DNA of 64,000 bases from Solidesulfovibrio carbinoliphilus subsp. oakridgensis (GCF_000177215.2 NZ_CM001368.1:992001-1056000); one strand, 5' to 3'. Shown: positions 1 to 9,569, numbered from the stretch's first letter. Numbers and translations are program-made. The notes: a model not told the origin generated them from the letters alone.

Positions 1-2
1 TG

Positions 3-1319
3 GCCAAGCGGTACATGAAACTTTTCGGCTACTTTCCCGAGGCCGTGCTGCCAAACCCCAAATCCGCCCTCCTTATCTGCTTCGGCACCGGCTCCACGGC
101 CACCTCGCTGGTCGAGGACAAGCGGCTCACGTCCATCGACATCGTGGACATTTCCCGCGACGTGCTGCGCGGCAGCAGCCTGGTCTACCCCGATCCGGCC
201 AAGAACCCGACCTTGGACCCGCGCGTGACCACCCACGTGGAGGACGGCCGGTTCTTTCTTCTCGCCTCGACCAAAAAGTACGACATCATCACGGCCGAGC
301 CGCCGCCACCCATGATGGCCGGCGTGGTCAACCTCTATTCCCGGGAATATTTCGAGCTCATGCGCGATCGGTTGAGCGACGGCGGCATGGTCACCTACTG
401 GCTGCCGGTCTTTGAGATCTCCCCGGCCGACGCCAAGGCGATCCTGCGCGCCTTTGCCGACGTCTTCGACCACGCGTCGCTGTGGACCGGGGACAACTTC
501 AACTGGATGATGGTCGGCGTCAAAAAGCCCAAGGGCCCCAAGCCGGCGGCCGATTTCCCCCGTCTCTGGGAGGCCGGGGCCACGGGCGAGGGGCTGCGCA
601 CTATCGGCGTCGAGGAACCGGGTCAGCTCGGAGCACTCTTCATGCTCGACGGCCAGGCCCTGGCCGACTACCTCGGGGACGCCAAACCGCTCACCGACAA
701 CTACCCCAAGCGCCTCTCCGGCTATCCCGACAGCCCCCAGACCCAGCAGGGTTATCTCGCCGAGCACAACAAGCTCCTTGATGCCCTGGCCGCCAAGGAA
801 CGCTTCGCCGGCTCGGCCGAGGCGGCGCTCCTCTTGCCGCCGCCGGTCAAGGCCGAGGCCGGGAAATGGTTCGAGACCCAGCAGATCATCAACACCTACT
901 TGAACAACATGATTCCGCCGCCACCGCCCCTGCCGGCCGTCAACTACGTGCTCTCCGGCACGGACCTGCGCGTGGTGCCGCTTTGGCTCATGAAGTCGGA
1001 CCCCGACAAGCAGGCCATCGTGGCAAAGCTCCTGGCCGCTGGCATGGCCCCGACTGCGGAGACGGAATTCCAGCTCGGGGTCAAGGCCCTGGCCGAACGG
1101 AATTACCTGCTCGCCGATGCCAAGCTCAAGCGCGCCCAGGACATGGGCTACCCGAGCAACCTGGCCCCGGCCCGGGTCTATGTCCTTTGCATGGCCGGCC
1201 TCCTGTCCGAAGCCGAGGCACTGGCCCGGGTGGCCTTTGCCGGCGGGCAGGCCAGCGCCTCGGCCAAGACCTACCTGGACTGGCTGGCCCGCACCTTCGG
1301 CTTCAACAGTCCGTTCTAG
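3..1319 (+). CDS. Spermidine synthase-like (class I SAM-dependent) protein, 5' truncated by window
   Basis: The reading frame is already open at the window edge, so the start is missing; the first visible ATG at 15 is internal. The visible N-terminal part matches the C-terminal catalytic domain of membrane-type spermidine synthase-like proteins: a glycine-rich SAM-binding strand (CFGTGSTATS), an acidic residue after the next strand (SIDIVDIS), then EDGRFFL and an AEPPPPMM segment where true aminopropyltransferases carry their catalytic acidic loop. The remaining 200 residues form a less conserved tail with helical, TPR-like character. Polyamine synthesis is not certain because many such fusions have unknown substrates. 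A hairpin terminator follows the stop. Confidence 0.7.
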   Translation, partial: AKRYMKLFGYFPEAVLPNPKSALLICFGTGSTATSLVEDKRLTSIDIVDISRDVLRGSSLVYPDPAKNPTLDPRVTTHVEDGRFFLLASTKKYDIITAEPPPPMMAGVVNLYSREYFELMRDRLSDGGMVTYWLPVFEISPADAKAILRAFADVFDHASLWTGDNFNWMMVGVKKPKGPKPAADFPRLWEAGATGEGLRTIGVEEPGQLGALFMLDGQALADYLGDAKPLTDNYPKRLSGYPDSPQTQQGYLAEHNKLLDALAAKERFAGSAEAALLLPPPVKAEAGKWFETQQIINTYLNNMIPPPPPLPAVNYVLSGTDLRVVPLWLMKSDPDKQAIVAKLLAAGMAPTAETEFQLGVKALAERNYLLADAKLKRAQDMGYPSNLAPARVYVLCMAGLLSEAEALARVAFAGGQASASAKTYLDWLARTFGFNSPF

Positions 1320-1339
1320 CCTGATCCTGTGTCACCAAC

Positions 1340-1376
1340 CGCCCCGGACCGCGTTCCGGTTCGGGGCGATTTTCTT
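1340..1376 (+). terminator. Rho-independent terminator
   Basis: A GC-rich stem (CGCCCCG with CGGGGCG, with an inner CCG/CGG pairing) is followed by a T-rich run just after the spermidine-synthase-like gene. Confidence 0.6.
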
Positions 1377-1514
1377 CCTGGCGGCGCGGACAGTCCTCCC
1401 CGTTGTTTCGTCCGATCGGATCAGGCGATCCATTGGTCGCCGAGCCATCCGAACAATCGATTTGACCAGCCGGTGGGCATCTTTGCTACCCTGCCCCACG
1501 AAAAGGAGCCCACC

Positions 1515-2132
1515 ATGGAAATAGCCCTCGATTGCCGCGGCCTGGCCTGTCCCGGTCCGGTACTACGCTGCAAGGAATGCGTGGAAGGCGACCGCCCGGA
1601 GACCCTGACCGTGACGGTGGACAACGAGCCGGCCCGGGAGAACGTGGCCCGGTTTCTGGCCATGCGCGGCTATACGGTCACGATGGCCGCAAAAGACGGC
1701 CTCTTCGTGCTGACGGCCACGGCTCCCCAGGACGCCACCGCTCCTGAAGCGGCCCGGGCCGGGACGCCATCCCGGCCCGGCCCGGACAGCGGCAACCGCA
1801 AAACCGTGGTCTTCATCACCGCCGACACCCTCGGCCGGGGCGATGCGACACTCGGCCACAAACTCATGGGCAATTTCCTCGCCACCCTGCCGGAGCTCGG
1901 CAAAGAGCTCTGGCGCATCATCCTGGTCAACGGCGGCGTCAAGCTGGCGGTGGCGGGAAGCCCGGTGCTCGACAGGCTACAGACTCTGGCCGCGAGCGGG
2001 GTCTCGATCCTCGTCTGCGGCACCTGCCTGGACTTTTTCGGGGTTTTGGACCAAAAAGAGGTCGGTGAAACCACCAACATGCTCGACGTGGTCACCAGCC
2101 TCGCTCTGGCGGATAAAGTCATTCAGTTGTAA
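1515..2132 (+). CDS. yedF: YedF-like protein (TusA domain plus DsrE-like domain)
   Basis: The 205-residue protein has two domains. Residues 1-75 are a TusA/SirA-type sulfur-carrier domain with the CPGP motif (Cys12) after a further Cys7. Residues about 95-205 are a DsrE-like domain with VCGTCLDF and a conserved GETTNMLDVV segment. This arrangement is that of YedF proteins, associated with selenium or sulfur trafficking in selenoprotein-using anaerobes; the exact reaction is not established. The start was chosen at the ATG preceded by AAGGAG, because the frame remains open upstream to 1329 without a ribosome binding site. It stands alone, followed by a terminator at 2208. Confidence 0.85.
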   Translation: MEIALDCRGLACPGPVLRCKECVEGDRPETLTVTVDNEPARENVARFLAMRGYTVTMAAKDGLFVLTATAPQDATAPEAARAGTPSRPGPDSGNRKTVVFITADTLGRGDATLGHKLMGNFLATLPELGKELWRIILVNGGVKLAVAGSPVLDRLQTLAASGVSILVCGTCLDFFGVLDQKEVGETTNMLDVVTSLALADKVIQL

Positions 2133-2207
2133 CGACCCGGCGCCGCAGGAGGTTCGCCGCCCTGGGGCGGCCCCTGCCGCCTCCCACGGCCGACCACGTG
2201 TCCGTGT

Positions 2208-2233
2208 CCTGGACCACCAGGGGCGTCTTTTTT
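2208..2233 (+). terminator. Terminator after yedF
   Basis: A short stem CCTGG-acca-CCAGG is followed by GGCG and a run of Ts. Confidence 0.5.
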
Positions 2234-2280
2234 ACAACACCCGCCGCCCGCAGCCGTAAAAGCGGGACCTGGAAAAGACC

Positions 2281-3417
2281 ATGCACGACGAGGACACTGC
2301 CACCGCTTTCCTGCCGGCCGGGCGTTTGGCGCCGGCCCTGATCCGGAAAATCGCCATGGAGATAGCCGATTCGCCTTCGGCCGCCTCCCTGGCCCTGGTG
2401 CCGTTGGCCGTAGCCATCGTCAGCGACACGCGCCAGATCGTCTATGCCAACGACCGGTTCGTCGCCCTGGCCGGCGCGGCCACGGTGGAGGACATCCAAG
2501 GCAAGCGCCTCGGCGAAGCCCTGGGATGCCTCCATGCCGGGGAAAGCGGCGGCGGCTGCGGTACCACCCGCTTCTGCCGGTACTGCGGCGCGGCCCAGGC
2601 CGTGGTCAAAAGCCTCGAAGGCGAGCGAGCCACCCAGGAATGCGCCATCACCCGCGACGCCCCGGACACCTTCGACGCGCTCAATCTTCAGGTCTGGACC
2701 GCGCCCCTGGAGCTGGGCGAACGCCGGCTGGTCCTGAATTCGCTCCTGGACATCGCCCACGAAAAGGCCCTGCGCGGCTTCGAACGGATCTTTTTCCACG
2801 ATATCCTAAACGCCGTGGCCGGCATCCAGGGCCTTCACGACCTCCTCTCCCTGGAGCTGCCCGAAAGCCAGTCCAGCGACCTGGAGCTTTTGCGCCAGGC
2901 CGTCCAGAACATCCAGGACATCGTGGAAACCCAGAAGGAACTGCTGTCCGTCGAGACCAGGGAGTACCACCAGGCTCGTTCCACGCTCCATTCCCTGGAA
3001 CTCCTGAGCGATCTGGCCGCGTACTGCCAATCCTTCGATCCGGGGGCCTCGCGCATCCTGACCGTGGATCCGGCGGCCGCGTCCCGGACCTTTTCCTCCG
3101 ACGGCCGCATCCTCCAACGCATCATGGTCAACATGGTCAAAAACGCCCTGGAGGCGTGCCGGGCCGGCGAAACCGTCACCCTCGGCTGCGAGACCGGCCC
3201 AGACGGCGGCGTGGTCCTGTGGGTCAAAAATCCGGCCGTCCTGCCCGAGGAAACCCGGATGCGCCTGTTCCAGAAAGGATTCTCCACCAAGGGCCCGGGC
3301 CGGGGATTCGGCGTCTACGGCATGCGGCTTTTCGCCAGACAGTGCCTGGGCGGCGAGGTGGATTTCGAGTCCGATCCCGAAACCGGCACCCGCTTCTTTC
3401 TCCGGCTGCCGGCGTAG
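2281..3417 (+). CDS. PAS-domain sensor histidine kinase with a four-cysteine motif
   Basis: The protein has 378 residues. Residues about 38-160 form a PAS domain (VPLAVAIVSDTRQIVYAND). Within it lie Cys83, Cys93, Cys99 and Cys102 (spacing C-x9-C-x5-C-x2-C), a pattern able to bind a metal or iron-sulfur centre. A dimerisation/phosphoacceptor helix carries the His of FFHDILNAV near residue 177. The ATPase domain has an N-box (MVNMVKNALEA) and G-box sequences (GFSTKGPGRGFGVYGM). There are no membrane segments, so it is probably a cytoplasmic sensor. No response regulator is adjacent, and its partner and signal are unknown. It is separated from yedF by a terminator and is likely transcribed alone. 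Confidence 0.85.
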   Translation: MHDEDTATAFLPAGRLAPALIRKIAMEIADSPSAASLALVPLAVAIVSDTRQIVYANDRFVALAGAATVEDIQGKRLGEALGCLHAGESGGGCGTTRFCRYCGAAQAVVKSLEGERATQECAITRDAPDTFDALNLQVWTAPLELGERRLVLNSLLDIAHEKALRGFERIFFHDILNAVAGIQGLHDLLSLELPESQSSDLELLRQAVQNIQDIVETQKELLSVETREYHQARSTLHSLELLSDLAAYCQSFDPGASRILTVDPAAASRTFSSDGRILQRIMVNMVKNALEACRAGETVTLGCETGPDGGVVLWVKNPAVLPEETRMRLFQKGFSTKGPGRGFGVYGMRLFARQCLGGEVDFESDPETGTRFFLRLPA

Positions 3418-3521
3418 ACACACGGCCCGGTCCCAGGCCGAGTCTGTCCAACCTCCAGCCTGTCCAGAACATTTTGCCGGCCCACCCGGCTTTCCCCCCA
3501 ACATCCCGGAGCACGCCACGC

Positions 3522-4379
3522 ATGGATGACAAGGCCCTTCTTCGTTTAAACAAGGCCCTGGCCGACGCCGGAGTCTGCTCCCGCCGTCAGGCCGACGCCC
3601 TGATCACCGCCGGCCGCGTGACCGTGGACGGGGCGGTGGTCACCGAACTCGGCAACAAGATCGATCCGGCCAGAAACCGCTTGGCCGTCGACGGCCGCCC
3701 GGTGCGTCTGTCCGGGGCGGCCGACGCACCGCTCACCCTGCTCCTCAACAAACGTCCTGGGTGCGTCACCACCGCAAACGACCCGGAGGGTCGGCCCACG
3801 GTCTTCGACGAACTCCCGGCCGCCTACCGGGCAAGACGGCTTTTCCCCGTGGGCCGGCTGGACTACTTTTCCGAGGGCCTCCTGCTCCTGACCACGGACG
3901 GGGAACTGGCCAACCGGCTGGCCCATCCCCGCTGGCACGTGGACAAACGCTATCTGGTCACGGTGCGCGGCACGGTGAACGGACAAACCCTGGACACCAT
4001 GGCCAAGGGCATGACCCTGGCCGAGGGCGAACAGCTGGCCCCGGTCCGGGCCCGCATCACGGCCCGGCTGGCGGCCGACCGATTCGTCCTGGAAATGGAG
4101 CTGTCCCAGGGGGTCAACCGGCAGATCCGCCGGATGTGCCGCGATCTTGACCTCACGGTCTTAAAACTTTGCCGCATCGCCCAGGGGCCGGTATCCCTGG
4201 GCGGCCTGCCGGCCGGCAAATGCCGCGAACTGGCGGCCAGCGAACTGGCCGCCCTTCGCCGCAGCGTGGGCTTGCCATCGTCTGCCGCGCCGGCCAAGCC
4301 TTCCGTCAAGGCACCCGGCAAGGCTCCCCGCAAGGCCTCTGAATCCCCTTCCGGCAAGGCGCCCGGCCGTCGGCGTTGA
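3522..4379 (+). CDS. RluB-type rRNA large subunit pseudouridine synthase
   Basis: The 285-residue protein begins with an S4 RNA-binding domain (LNKALADAGVCSRRQADALI). The RsuA/RluB catalytic domain follows, with the signature GRLDYFSEGLLLLTTDGE; the Asp near residue 113 is the expected catalytic residue. The motif NRQIRRMC is also typical of the family. The role is isomerisation of a uridine in large-subunit rRNA, probably the RluB site at helix 80-93. The C-terminal 35 residues are a low-complexity Lys/Pro/Ala tail that may bind RNA. The start was chosen at ATG 3522, where similarity begins, although the frame is open far upstream. Confidence 0.85.
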   Translation: MDDKALLRLNKALADAGVCSRRQADALITAGRVTVDGAVVTELGNKIDPARNRLAVDGRPVRLSGAADAPLTLLLNKRPGCVTTANDPEGRPTVFDELPAAYRARRLFPVGRLDYFSEGLLLLTTDGELANRLAHPRWHVDKRYLVTVRGTVNGQTLDTMAKGMTLAEGEQLAPVRARITARLAADRFVLEMELSQGVNRQIRRMCRDLDLTVLKLCRIAQGPVSLGGLPAGKCRELAASELAALRRSVGLPSSAAPAKPSVKAPGKAPRKASESPSGKAPGRRR

Positions 4380-4401
4380 AGCCGGAAGCAAGTCCCCCAT
4401 C

Positions 4402-4438
4402 CCGTCAGGCCGCCAGCCTATCGGCCTGACGGTTCTCC
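4402..4438 (+). terminator. Terminator after the pseudouridine synthase gene
   Basis: A near-perfect 11-bp stem, CCGTCAGGCCG with CGGCCTGACGG, is followed by TTCTCCCC. Confidence 0.65.
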
Positions 4439-4547
4439 CCCCGCCCGTTCGAAGCTCTCCTCCGCGACCGCGTTGCGGTACCCGCGCCCGAGCCCCGGTC
4501 CGCGCCTCGAACCTTCGGCCAAGTCTTTTCCGCTCTTCCGATCCGAT

Positions 4548-4646
4548 GATCGTCCAGCCGCACGCCTCCCTCCGGACAGGTGGACCCGTCGCCCAGGTGG
4601 AAGCGCACGGGGTGATCTTCCGGGCGCACGCCTCCCCCCGGACAGG
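4548..4646. repeat. 33-bp direct repeat pair in the 4439-4888 gap
   Basis: Copies lie at 4548-4580 and 4614-4646 and match at about 29 of 33 positions; the shared core is GCACGCCTCC followed by CCGGACAGG. The surrounding 450-bp gap holds no convincing gene. Its right half, from about 4670, is AT-rich and contains a short hairpin (CCTCTGC with GCAGAGG at 4801-4817) in the presumed leader of the CsbD gene. Confidence 0.5.
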
Positions 4647-4888
4647 CCGTCCTTGTTTTCAAGGCACTAATATAGCGAGATAAATAAAAAATTCAGAATG
4701 CAAGACCCTGTTGCCCGAGAAGAAAAACCCCATCAGATTCTGAAAGAGTCAAAAAAAAGATTGATGGACCCCCAAAAAAATGTATTCTGAATATGGAAAT
4801 CCTCTGCGGTGCAGAGGGTTTCACATCGGATTGAACAGTCCCCGAAAAATTGTTTTTGGGGTTAAACCTGAGTGAGGCAGAGATCATT

Positions 4889-5122
4889 ATGGACTGGAAC
4901 AGGATTGAAGGAAACTGGAAGCAGCTGAAGGGGAAGGTCCGGGAGAAGTGGGGAAAGCTCACAGACGACAATATCGATATCGTCGCCGGCAAGCGGGAGC
5001 AGCTTGCTGGCAAGATCCAAGAGGCCTACGGCATCGCCAAGGATGACGCCGAGCGTCAAATCGACGAATTCTCCGCTTCCCTGAAGGACGATTTGGATAA
5101 GGACATGGAAAGAAGGCCGTAA
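4889..5122 (+). CDS. CsbD family stress-response protein
   Basis: The 77-residue hydrophilic protein starts with the family signature MDWNRIEGNWKQLKG and continues with helical, charged KVREKWGKLTDDN and AGKREQLAGKIQ. CsbD-like proteins are induced by general stress in many bacteria; their molecular function is unknown. The start was chosen at the ATG in front of this signature; an upstream in-frame ATG adds 13 residues with no similarity. It is followed 84 bp later by a second small stress-type gene (DUF3309), suggesting a two-gene unit. Confidence 0.85.
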   Translation: MDWNRIEGNWKQLKGKVREKWGKLTDDNIDIVAGKREQLAGKIQEAYGIAKDDAERQIDEFSASLKDDLDKDMERRP

Positions 5123-5206
5123 AGGGACGTTGTTGTTCCACAACGGAGAGGCAATGCCACTGCGGTCGTTTAAGCGCCTGATGGCCGCATAACGGAGGTT
5201 ACTGCC

Positions 5207-5365
5207 ATGTCACTCGGAACCATTCTGCTCATCCTGCTGATATTGATGTTGCTTGGCGCCATCCCCAGTTGGCCGTACAGCCGTGGCTGGGGATATGGGC
5301 CTTCCGGTATCATCGGCGTGATCCTGGTCATCCTGCTGATCCTCATTCTGCTCGGCAGGATCTAG
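5207..5365 (+). CDS. DUF3309 family small membrane protein
   Basis: This is a 52-residue protein preceded by GGAGG. It has two hydrophobic segments, GTILLILLILMLLGAIP and IIGVILVILLILILLG, separated by a loop WPYSRGWGYGPSG that is characteristic of DUF3309. The function is unknown. Genes of this family often accompany CsbD-like genes, as here. The TAG stop codon at 5363-5365 overlaps the end of a 104-bp two-hairpin repeat; the AG of the stop is the terminal AG of that repeat. Confidence 0.8.
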   Translation: MSLGTILLILLILMLLGAIPSWPYSRGWGYGPSGIIGVILVILLILILLGRI

Positions 5366-5467
5366 TGTTGCGATCCTTAAAAAATACGCCGGTATTTTTT
5401 AATAAAGAATAATCATCGCAGATGGTTATTCATGAAAAAGCAGGTGCTTTTTCATGGACGCGACACT
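5364..5467. repeat. Two-hairpin intergenic repeat, copy A
   Basis: The 104-bp element has terminal inverted repeats (AGTGTTGCGATCC at one end, GGACGCGACACT at the other). Inside are an AT-rich hairpin at 5379-5400 (AAAAAATAC-gccg-GTATTTTTT) and a perfect 12-bp hairpin at 5431-5456 (CATGAAAAAGCA-gg-TGCTTTTTCATG). The order and termini match copies at 22385, 52708 and 58210. It begins inside the stop codon of the DUF3309 gene and may act as its terminator. Confidence 0.75.
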
Positions 5468-5532
5468 GGCCCTGGCAATGGGGCGGCCGCGCAAACAAAC
5501 CCGGAAACACCCGATACCGTAAACGGACAGCC

Positions 5533-5587
5533 GCTCCCGCGTCCCCGGTCCAGGCCCTGCCCTGGCCGGCTGCGGGAGCTTTCTTTT
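5533..5587 (+). terminator. Possible rightward terminator
   Basis: Stem GCTCCCGC (5533-5540) with GCGGGAGC (5572-5579) encloses a second small stem and is followed by TTTCTTTTTC. It lies between repeat copy A and the 3' end of the leftward lolA gene. Confidence 0.45.
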
Positions 5588-5721
5588 TCATTTTCCGACC
5601 CGCCATGCTCCTGACCGGCACGTGTTCCCAGCCGGCCTGGACCAGGGGCGGGAACAGGCCGCTGGCCCGCTTCCGCTTCGGCGCGCCGGACGACACGCAC
5701 GGTGCGCCAGACAGGGTCTCC

Positions 5722-6399
5722 CTATTTCAGGTCGCGCTCCTTGGCCGGGGCGTTGTCGTGGACCTTGGCGTCCTTGGGCGGGGTGAAGGCGAACAGCGTG
5801 TCCGCCAACTTGGGATTGGCGACCACGCCGGTAAGCGCCAAGTCGTTGGTATTGGCGTAAAAGTCCTGGATGTAGATGCGGGCGATCATGTCCGTGGCCA
5901 GATCCACCCAGACCTTGGCCATGACCAGGCCCGGCTCGGGCTCCCGGGGCGCCAGCTGGAGCACGGCCTGTCCGGGGCCGGCCTCTTCGGGCTTGCCCGG
6001 CGCAACCAGGAAGTCCTCGGTCAGGTTGGCCTTGCCCGTCAGAAACCGCAGCATGGTCTTGGAACTTATGACCTCGGCCACGGAATAGCGGTAGGCCTCA
6101 CGATCCTCCTCGAACCAGTCCCAGACCGCGTCCTTGCCGACCACGAGCAGTTCCTTTTCCGGCTTGACCGTCTCCCACCGGACCAGGACCGGCTTTTTGA
6201 AGAGAAACGACCCGGAACGGCGCTCGGTGTCGCCGCTGGCCGCGTTGCGGATGGACTGGGAGAACTCGGCAGAAAAGGAGTTCAGGGTGGCGTACTTCTT
6301 CTGGATGCGGCCGGCCAGCTCCGCCGGCTCCACGGCCCGGGCCGGCGCGGCAACGGACAGGATCAGGCCGAGGACGACAAGGGTGGCAAATGTTTTCAT
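5722..6399 (-). CDS. lolA: Outer-membrane lipoprotein carrier protein LolA
   Basis: The 225-residue protein starts with a cleavable signal peptide (residues 1-22, ending APARA-VEP). LolA features follow: NSFSAEFSQSI near residue 40, SGSFLFKKPVLVRWE forming the first beta strands, and a VWDWFEEDREAYRY strand. LolA binds lipoproteins released from the inner membrane by LolCDE and carries them across the periplasm to the outer membrane. Here it is the last gene of a leftward series aroQ-efp-ftsK-lolA, separated from ftsK by a structured 220-bp spacer. Alpha- and deltaproteobacteria often have ftsK and lolA adjacent, which supports the call. Confidence 0.9.
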   Translation of the reverse strand: MKTFATLVVLGLILSVAAPARAVEPAELAGRIQKKYATLNSFSAEFSQSIRNAASGDTERRSGSFLFKKPVLVRWETVKPEKELLVVGKDAVWDWFEEDREAYRYSVAEVISSKTMLRFLTGKANLTEDFLVAPGKPEEAGPGQAVLQLAPREPEPGLVMAKVWVDLATDMIARIYIQDFYANTNDLALTGVVANPKLADTLFAFTPPKDAKVHDNAPAKERDLK

Positions 6400-6459
6400 A
6401 GGGTACTCGCAAAGTTGGATGTGGAAGTCGGGACGGACAGTGCAAGAAGAAGGGACGAA

Positions 6460-6601
6460 GATGCCTCCGGCGGCCGGGAGGGGGTCACCCCCTCCCGGAC
6501 CCTCCCGAACGAGGGTGCCAGGCGGGTGAAGGGGCTGCCGCAGGCCGTCCCCTTTCAGGGGGTCCGGGGGGGATGATCCCCTCCGGCCGCCGGAGGCATC
6601 C
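6460..6601. repeat. GC-rich inverted-repeat element between ftsK and lolA
   Basis: Arms at 6460-6483 and 6578-6600 are inverted complements with one extra G in the left arm. A local palindrome lies at 6477-6497 (GGGAGGGGG-tca-CCCCCTCCC). A 24-bp block at 6558-6581, beginning GGGGGTCCGGGGGGG, is identical to 40831-40854. It is apparently a dispersed GC-rich intergenic repeat. Confidence 0.6.
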
Positions 6602-6619
6602 CCCCCCTTCTCCCCTCCC

Positions 6620-9016
6620 TTACTTTTCCCCCCGGATGACGCTGCGCGGCTTGCTGCCTTCCTGGGGGCCGAGCAGGCCGTCGCGCTCCATCTGCTCGAT
6701 GAACCGGGCGGCCCGGTTGAAACCGATGCGAAAGCGCCGCTGAATCAGCGAAATCGAGGCCTTGCCCTGCTCCAGGACGAAATCCACGGCCTGCGGATAG
6801 ACGGGATCGGCGGCCGTGTCGTCGCCGCCGTCGCCACCGGACTCGCCCGGGCCGTTCTCCCCGCCCTTTTGCCACTCGTTGAAATCCAGGGAGTAGCTCG
6901 GCGGGGATTTGCTTTTCCAGAACTCGATCACGGCCGCCGCCTCCTCGTCCGAGACGAAAGCCCCGTGCATGCGCGTGGTCTTGCCCCCGCTCGGCTTGAA
7001 AAGCATGTCCCCGCGCCCGAGCAGGTACTCGGCGCCGACCGCGTCGAGGATGGTTCGCGAATCGTGCTTGCTCGTCACCTGAAAGGCGATGCGGGTCGGG
7101 AAGTTGGCCTTGATGAGACCCGTGACCACATCGACGCTCGGCCGCTGGGTGGCCAGGATGAGATGGATGCCGGCGGCCCGGGCCAGCTGGGCCAGACGGA
7201 CGATGCTCACCTCCACTTCCTTGGCCGCGGTCATCATGAGGTCGGCCAGCTCGTCGATGACGATGACGAGATAGGGAAGTTTCTCCAGGGCGGCCAGCTC
7301 CTCGGTGCGGGCGTCGCCGAGCTTCTCGAGCTTCTCGTTGTAGCCGGCGATGTTGCGGACGCCAAGCAGGGCCATGGCCTCGTAACGCCGGTCCATCTCG
7401 GCCACGGCCCAGTCCAGGGCCGACTTGGCCATGGCGGTCTCGGTCACCACCGGGTGCACCAGATGGGGCAGGTCGTTGTACACCGAAAGCTCGATGCGCT
7501 TGGGATCGACCAGGAGCAGCTTCACCTCGTCGGGCGTGGCCTTATAGAGGATCGAAAGCAGGATGCCGTTGATGCACACGCTCTTGCCCGATCCCGTGGC
7601 CCCGGCCACGAGCAGGTGGGGCATGCGGGCCAGGTCGGCCACCTGGGGCCGGCCCTGGATGTCCTTGCCCACGGCCAGGGTGATCTTCGAGCTCGAGGCC
7701 CGGAAGGCCTCGGTGTCGAGGATGTCGCGGAAATAGACGGTCTGGCGCTTGGCGTTGGGGATCTCGACCCCCACCGTGTCCTTGCCCGGAATGGGGTCAA
7801 TGCGCACGGCCAGCGCCTTCATGGCCAGGGCCAGATCCACGGACAGGCCGACGATGCGGCTGATTTTCACGCCCGGGGCCGGCTTGACCTCGAACATGGT
7901 GACCACCGGGCCCGGCACCACGCGCATGACCTCGCCCTGGATGCCGAAGTCGTTCAGGCACGTGATGAGGCTTTCGGCCTGCCGCCGGCAGACTTCCGGT
8001 TCCACGGGCATGGCTTCCGAGGGCGGCGGCACGGACAGGAGGTCGAGCGGCGGCAACGGCGCCTCGCTTCGGGACAGGGGGGCGGCTTTGGGCATGGGCC
8101 TGACGGGCTTGGGGAGTGCCGGCCGGAGCGTGGGGGCCAAGGCCGGTTCCGGGACGGCGGCCGCCACCGCTTTTTCCTGCGCCGCAGGCTTCATGGGCTT
8201 CTCGATCCCGGCCTCGGCCACCAGAGCATCGAGGAACCGGTCCACGGCCTCGGACGGGGGCGCGTCCGCCACCGGCACCAGCACCGGGCGCTCCTCGGCC
8301 GGGGCCCGCTTTTCCCGGGGCGGACGCTTTTCACGCGGCGGCCCCTTCTCTGCCGGCCGGGACGGCTGCCGTTCCTCTTCCTCCGCCCGGGCCTCGGCCC
8401 GACGCGCACGCCAGGCCTGCCAGGCATCGAAGGCCCGCCAGCACTGGTCGTTGGCCACCGCCATGGCCGGCCGCCAGAAATTGTCCCAGGTCAGGCCAAA
8501 GGCCAGCTGGATGGCCGCCACCAGGGCAAAGGCCAAAAGAAAATAGGCCCCGAAAGGGCTCAAGTAATGGTTTAGAAATCCAAACAGCGAACGCCCGATG
8601 CCCCCGCCGCCCTGGACATTGCCGACGGTAAGGCCAAAGACGCCCCAGGGGGAGCCGAGAAAGACCAGGACCACGCCGGCCAGAAACCAGCCGCCAAGGC
8701 CCCGCCAGAAGGGCAGGCCCAGGCCCGGCGCCAGGAACCGGGCCGCGCGCCAGAGAATCCAACACGGGATGAGGTAGGCCCACACCCCGAACGCCTCGGC
8801 GAGCAGCCCTCCCCAGTACGCCCCCACGAGCCCGGCCTTGTTGGCCACGCCCTGGCGCGCGGAGACGGACTGGTTGAATCCCGGGTCGCCCGCACTGTAC
8901 GTGTACAGGGCGACACAGGTGAAGACGGCCAGGAAAAGGGCGGCCAGCCCCACCAACTCGCGGGTGAGGCGAAAGCCGCTTTTTTCTTTGACGGCCTCTT
9001 TGCTATTCCCGGCCAA
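6620..9016 (-). CDS. ftsK: DNA translocase FtsK
   Basis: The protein has 798 residues. The N-terminal 170 residues carry four hydrophobic segments that anchor it at the septum. Residues about 200-340 are a Pro/Ala/Glu/Lys-rich linker. The motor domain follows with Walker A GATGSGKS near residue 470, Walker B LLLVDPKR near 505, and the typical [16 protein letters not shown]. The C-terminal gamma winged helix (about 725-795, [27 protein letters not shown]) recognises KOPS-type sites. It pumps chromosome-dimer DNA through the closing septum. Its start overlaps the 3' end of efp by 14 bp, implying translational coupling. Confidence 0.95.
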   Translation of the reverse strand: MAGNSKEAVKEKSGFRLTRELVGLAALFLAVFTCVALYTYSAGDPGFNQSVSARQGVANKAGLVGAYWGGLLAEAFGVWAYLIPCWILWRAARFLAPGLGLPFWRGLGGWFLAGVVLVFLGSPWGVFGLTVGNVQGGGGIGRSLFGFLNHYLSPFGAYFLLAFALVAAIQLAFGLTWDNFWRPAMAVANDQCWRAFDAWQAWRARRAEARAEEEERQPSRPAEKGPPREKRPPREKRAPAEERPVLVPVADAPPSEAVDRFLDALVAEAGIEKPMKPAAQEKAVAAAVPEPALAPTLRPALPKPVRPMPKAAPLSRSEAPLPPLDLLSVPPPSEAMPVEPEVCRRQAESLITCLNDFGIQGEVMRVVPGPVVTMFEVKPAPGVKISRIVGLSVDLALAMKALAVRIDPIPGKDTVGVEIPNAKRQTVYFRDILDTEAFRASSSKITLAVGKDIQGRPQVADLARMPHLLVAGATGSGKSVCINGILLSILYKATPDEVKLLLVDPKRIELSVYNDLPHLVHPVVTETAMAKSALDWAVAEMDRRYEAMALLGVRNIAGYNEKLEKLGDARTEELAALEKLPYLVIVIDELADLMMTAAKEVEVSIVRLAQLARAAGIHLILATQRPSVDVVTGLIKANFPTRIAFQVTSKHDSRTILDAVGAEYLLGRGDMLFKPSGGKTTRMHGAFVSDEEAAAVIEFWKSKSPPSYSLDFNEWQKGGENGPGESGGDGGDDTAADPVYPQAVDFVLEQGKASISLIQRRFRIGFNRAARFIEQMERDGLLGPQEGSKPRSVIRGEK

Positions 9017-9560
9017 TGTACGCGCCCGTGCGGGTATCCACCTTGATCCTGTCGCCGGTATTCACGAACAGCGGCACGTTGACCGTGATGCCGGATTCGA
9101 CCACGGCCGGCTTGTTGGCGCCGCTGACCGTGTCGCCCTTGACCCCGGGCTCGGTGTCGGTCACTTCGAGGACCACCGAGGCCGGCAGGTCGATGTCCAG
9201 GGGCTGGCCCTTGTAGAGGAGCATCTTGAGTTCCATGCCATCCTTCAGGTAGCCGCCTTTTTCCCCCAACGGTTCCACGCCCACGTGCAGCTGCTCGTAG
9301 CTCTCCATATCCATGAAAACGAACTCGTCGCTTTCCCGGTAGAGATACTGCATCTCTTTGCTTTCGAGGTCGGGCTTGACCATCTTTTCGCCGGACCGGA
9401 AGGTGTTCTCGACCACCCGGCCGTTGATCATGTTCTTGAGCTTGGTGCGGATAAACGCCCCGCCCTTGCCGGGCTTCACGTGGAGGAAATCCACGATCTC
9501 GTAGGGCACGCCGTCCATTTCGATTTTCAGTCCCCGACGGAAGTCTGTGGTGGAAAGCAT
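9003..9560 (-). CDS. efp: Elongation factor P
   Basis: The 185-residue protein has the full three-barrel EF-P layout, starting [17 protein letters not shown]. The tip of domain I has the KPGKGGAF loop with Lys32, the residue that in some bacteria is beta-lysylated by EpmA. The C-terminal signature [20 protein letters not shown] is complete. EF-P rescues ribosomes stalled on polyproline stretches. It begins 9 bp after aroQ ends and overlaps ftsK, so the three are probably one transcript. Confidence 0.95.
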   Translation of the reverse strand: MLSTTDFRRGLKIEMDGVPYEIVDFLHVKPGKGGAFIRTKLKNMINGRVVENTFRSGEKMVKPDLESKEMQYLYRESDEFVFMDMESYEQLHVGVEPLGEKGGYLKDGMELKMLLYKGQPLDIDLPASVVLEVTDTEPGVKGDTVSGANKPAVVESGITVNVPLFVNTGDRIKVDTRTGAYIGRE

Positions 9561-9569
9561 CTGATCTCC

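Noticed and set aside
6869-8575. Long open frame antisense to ftsK
   Set aside because: High GC opens long antisense frames; ftsK on the other strand has complete motifs.
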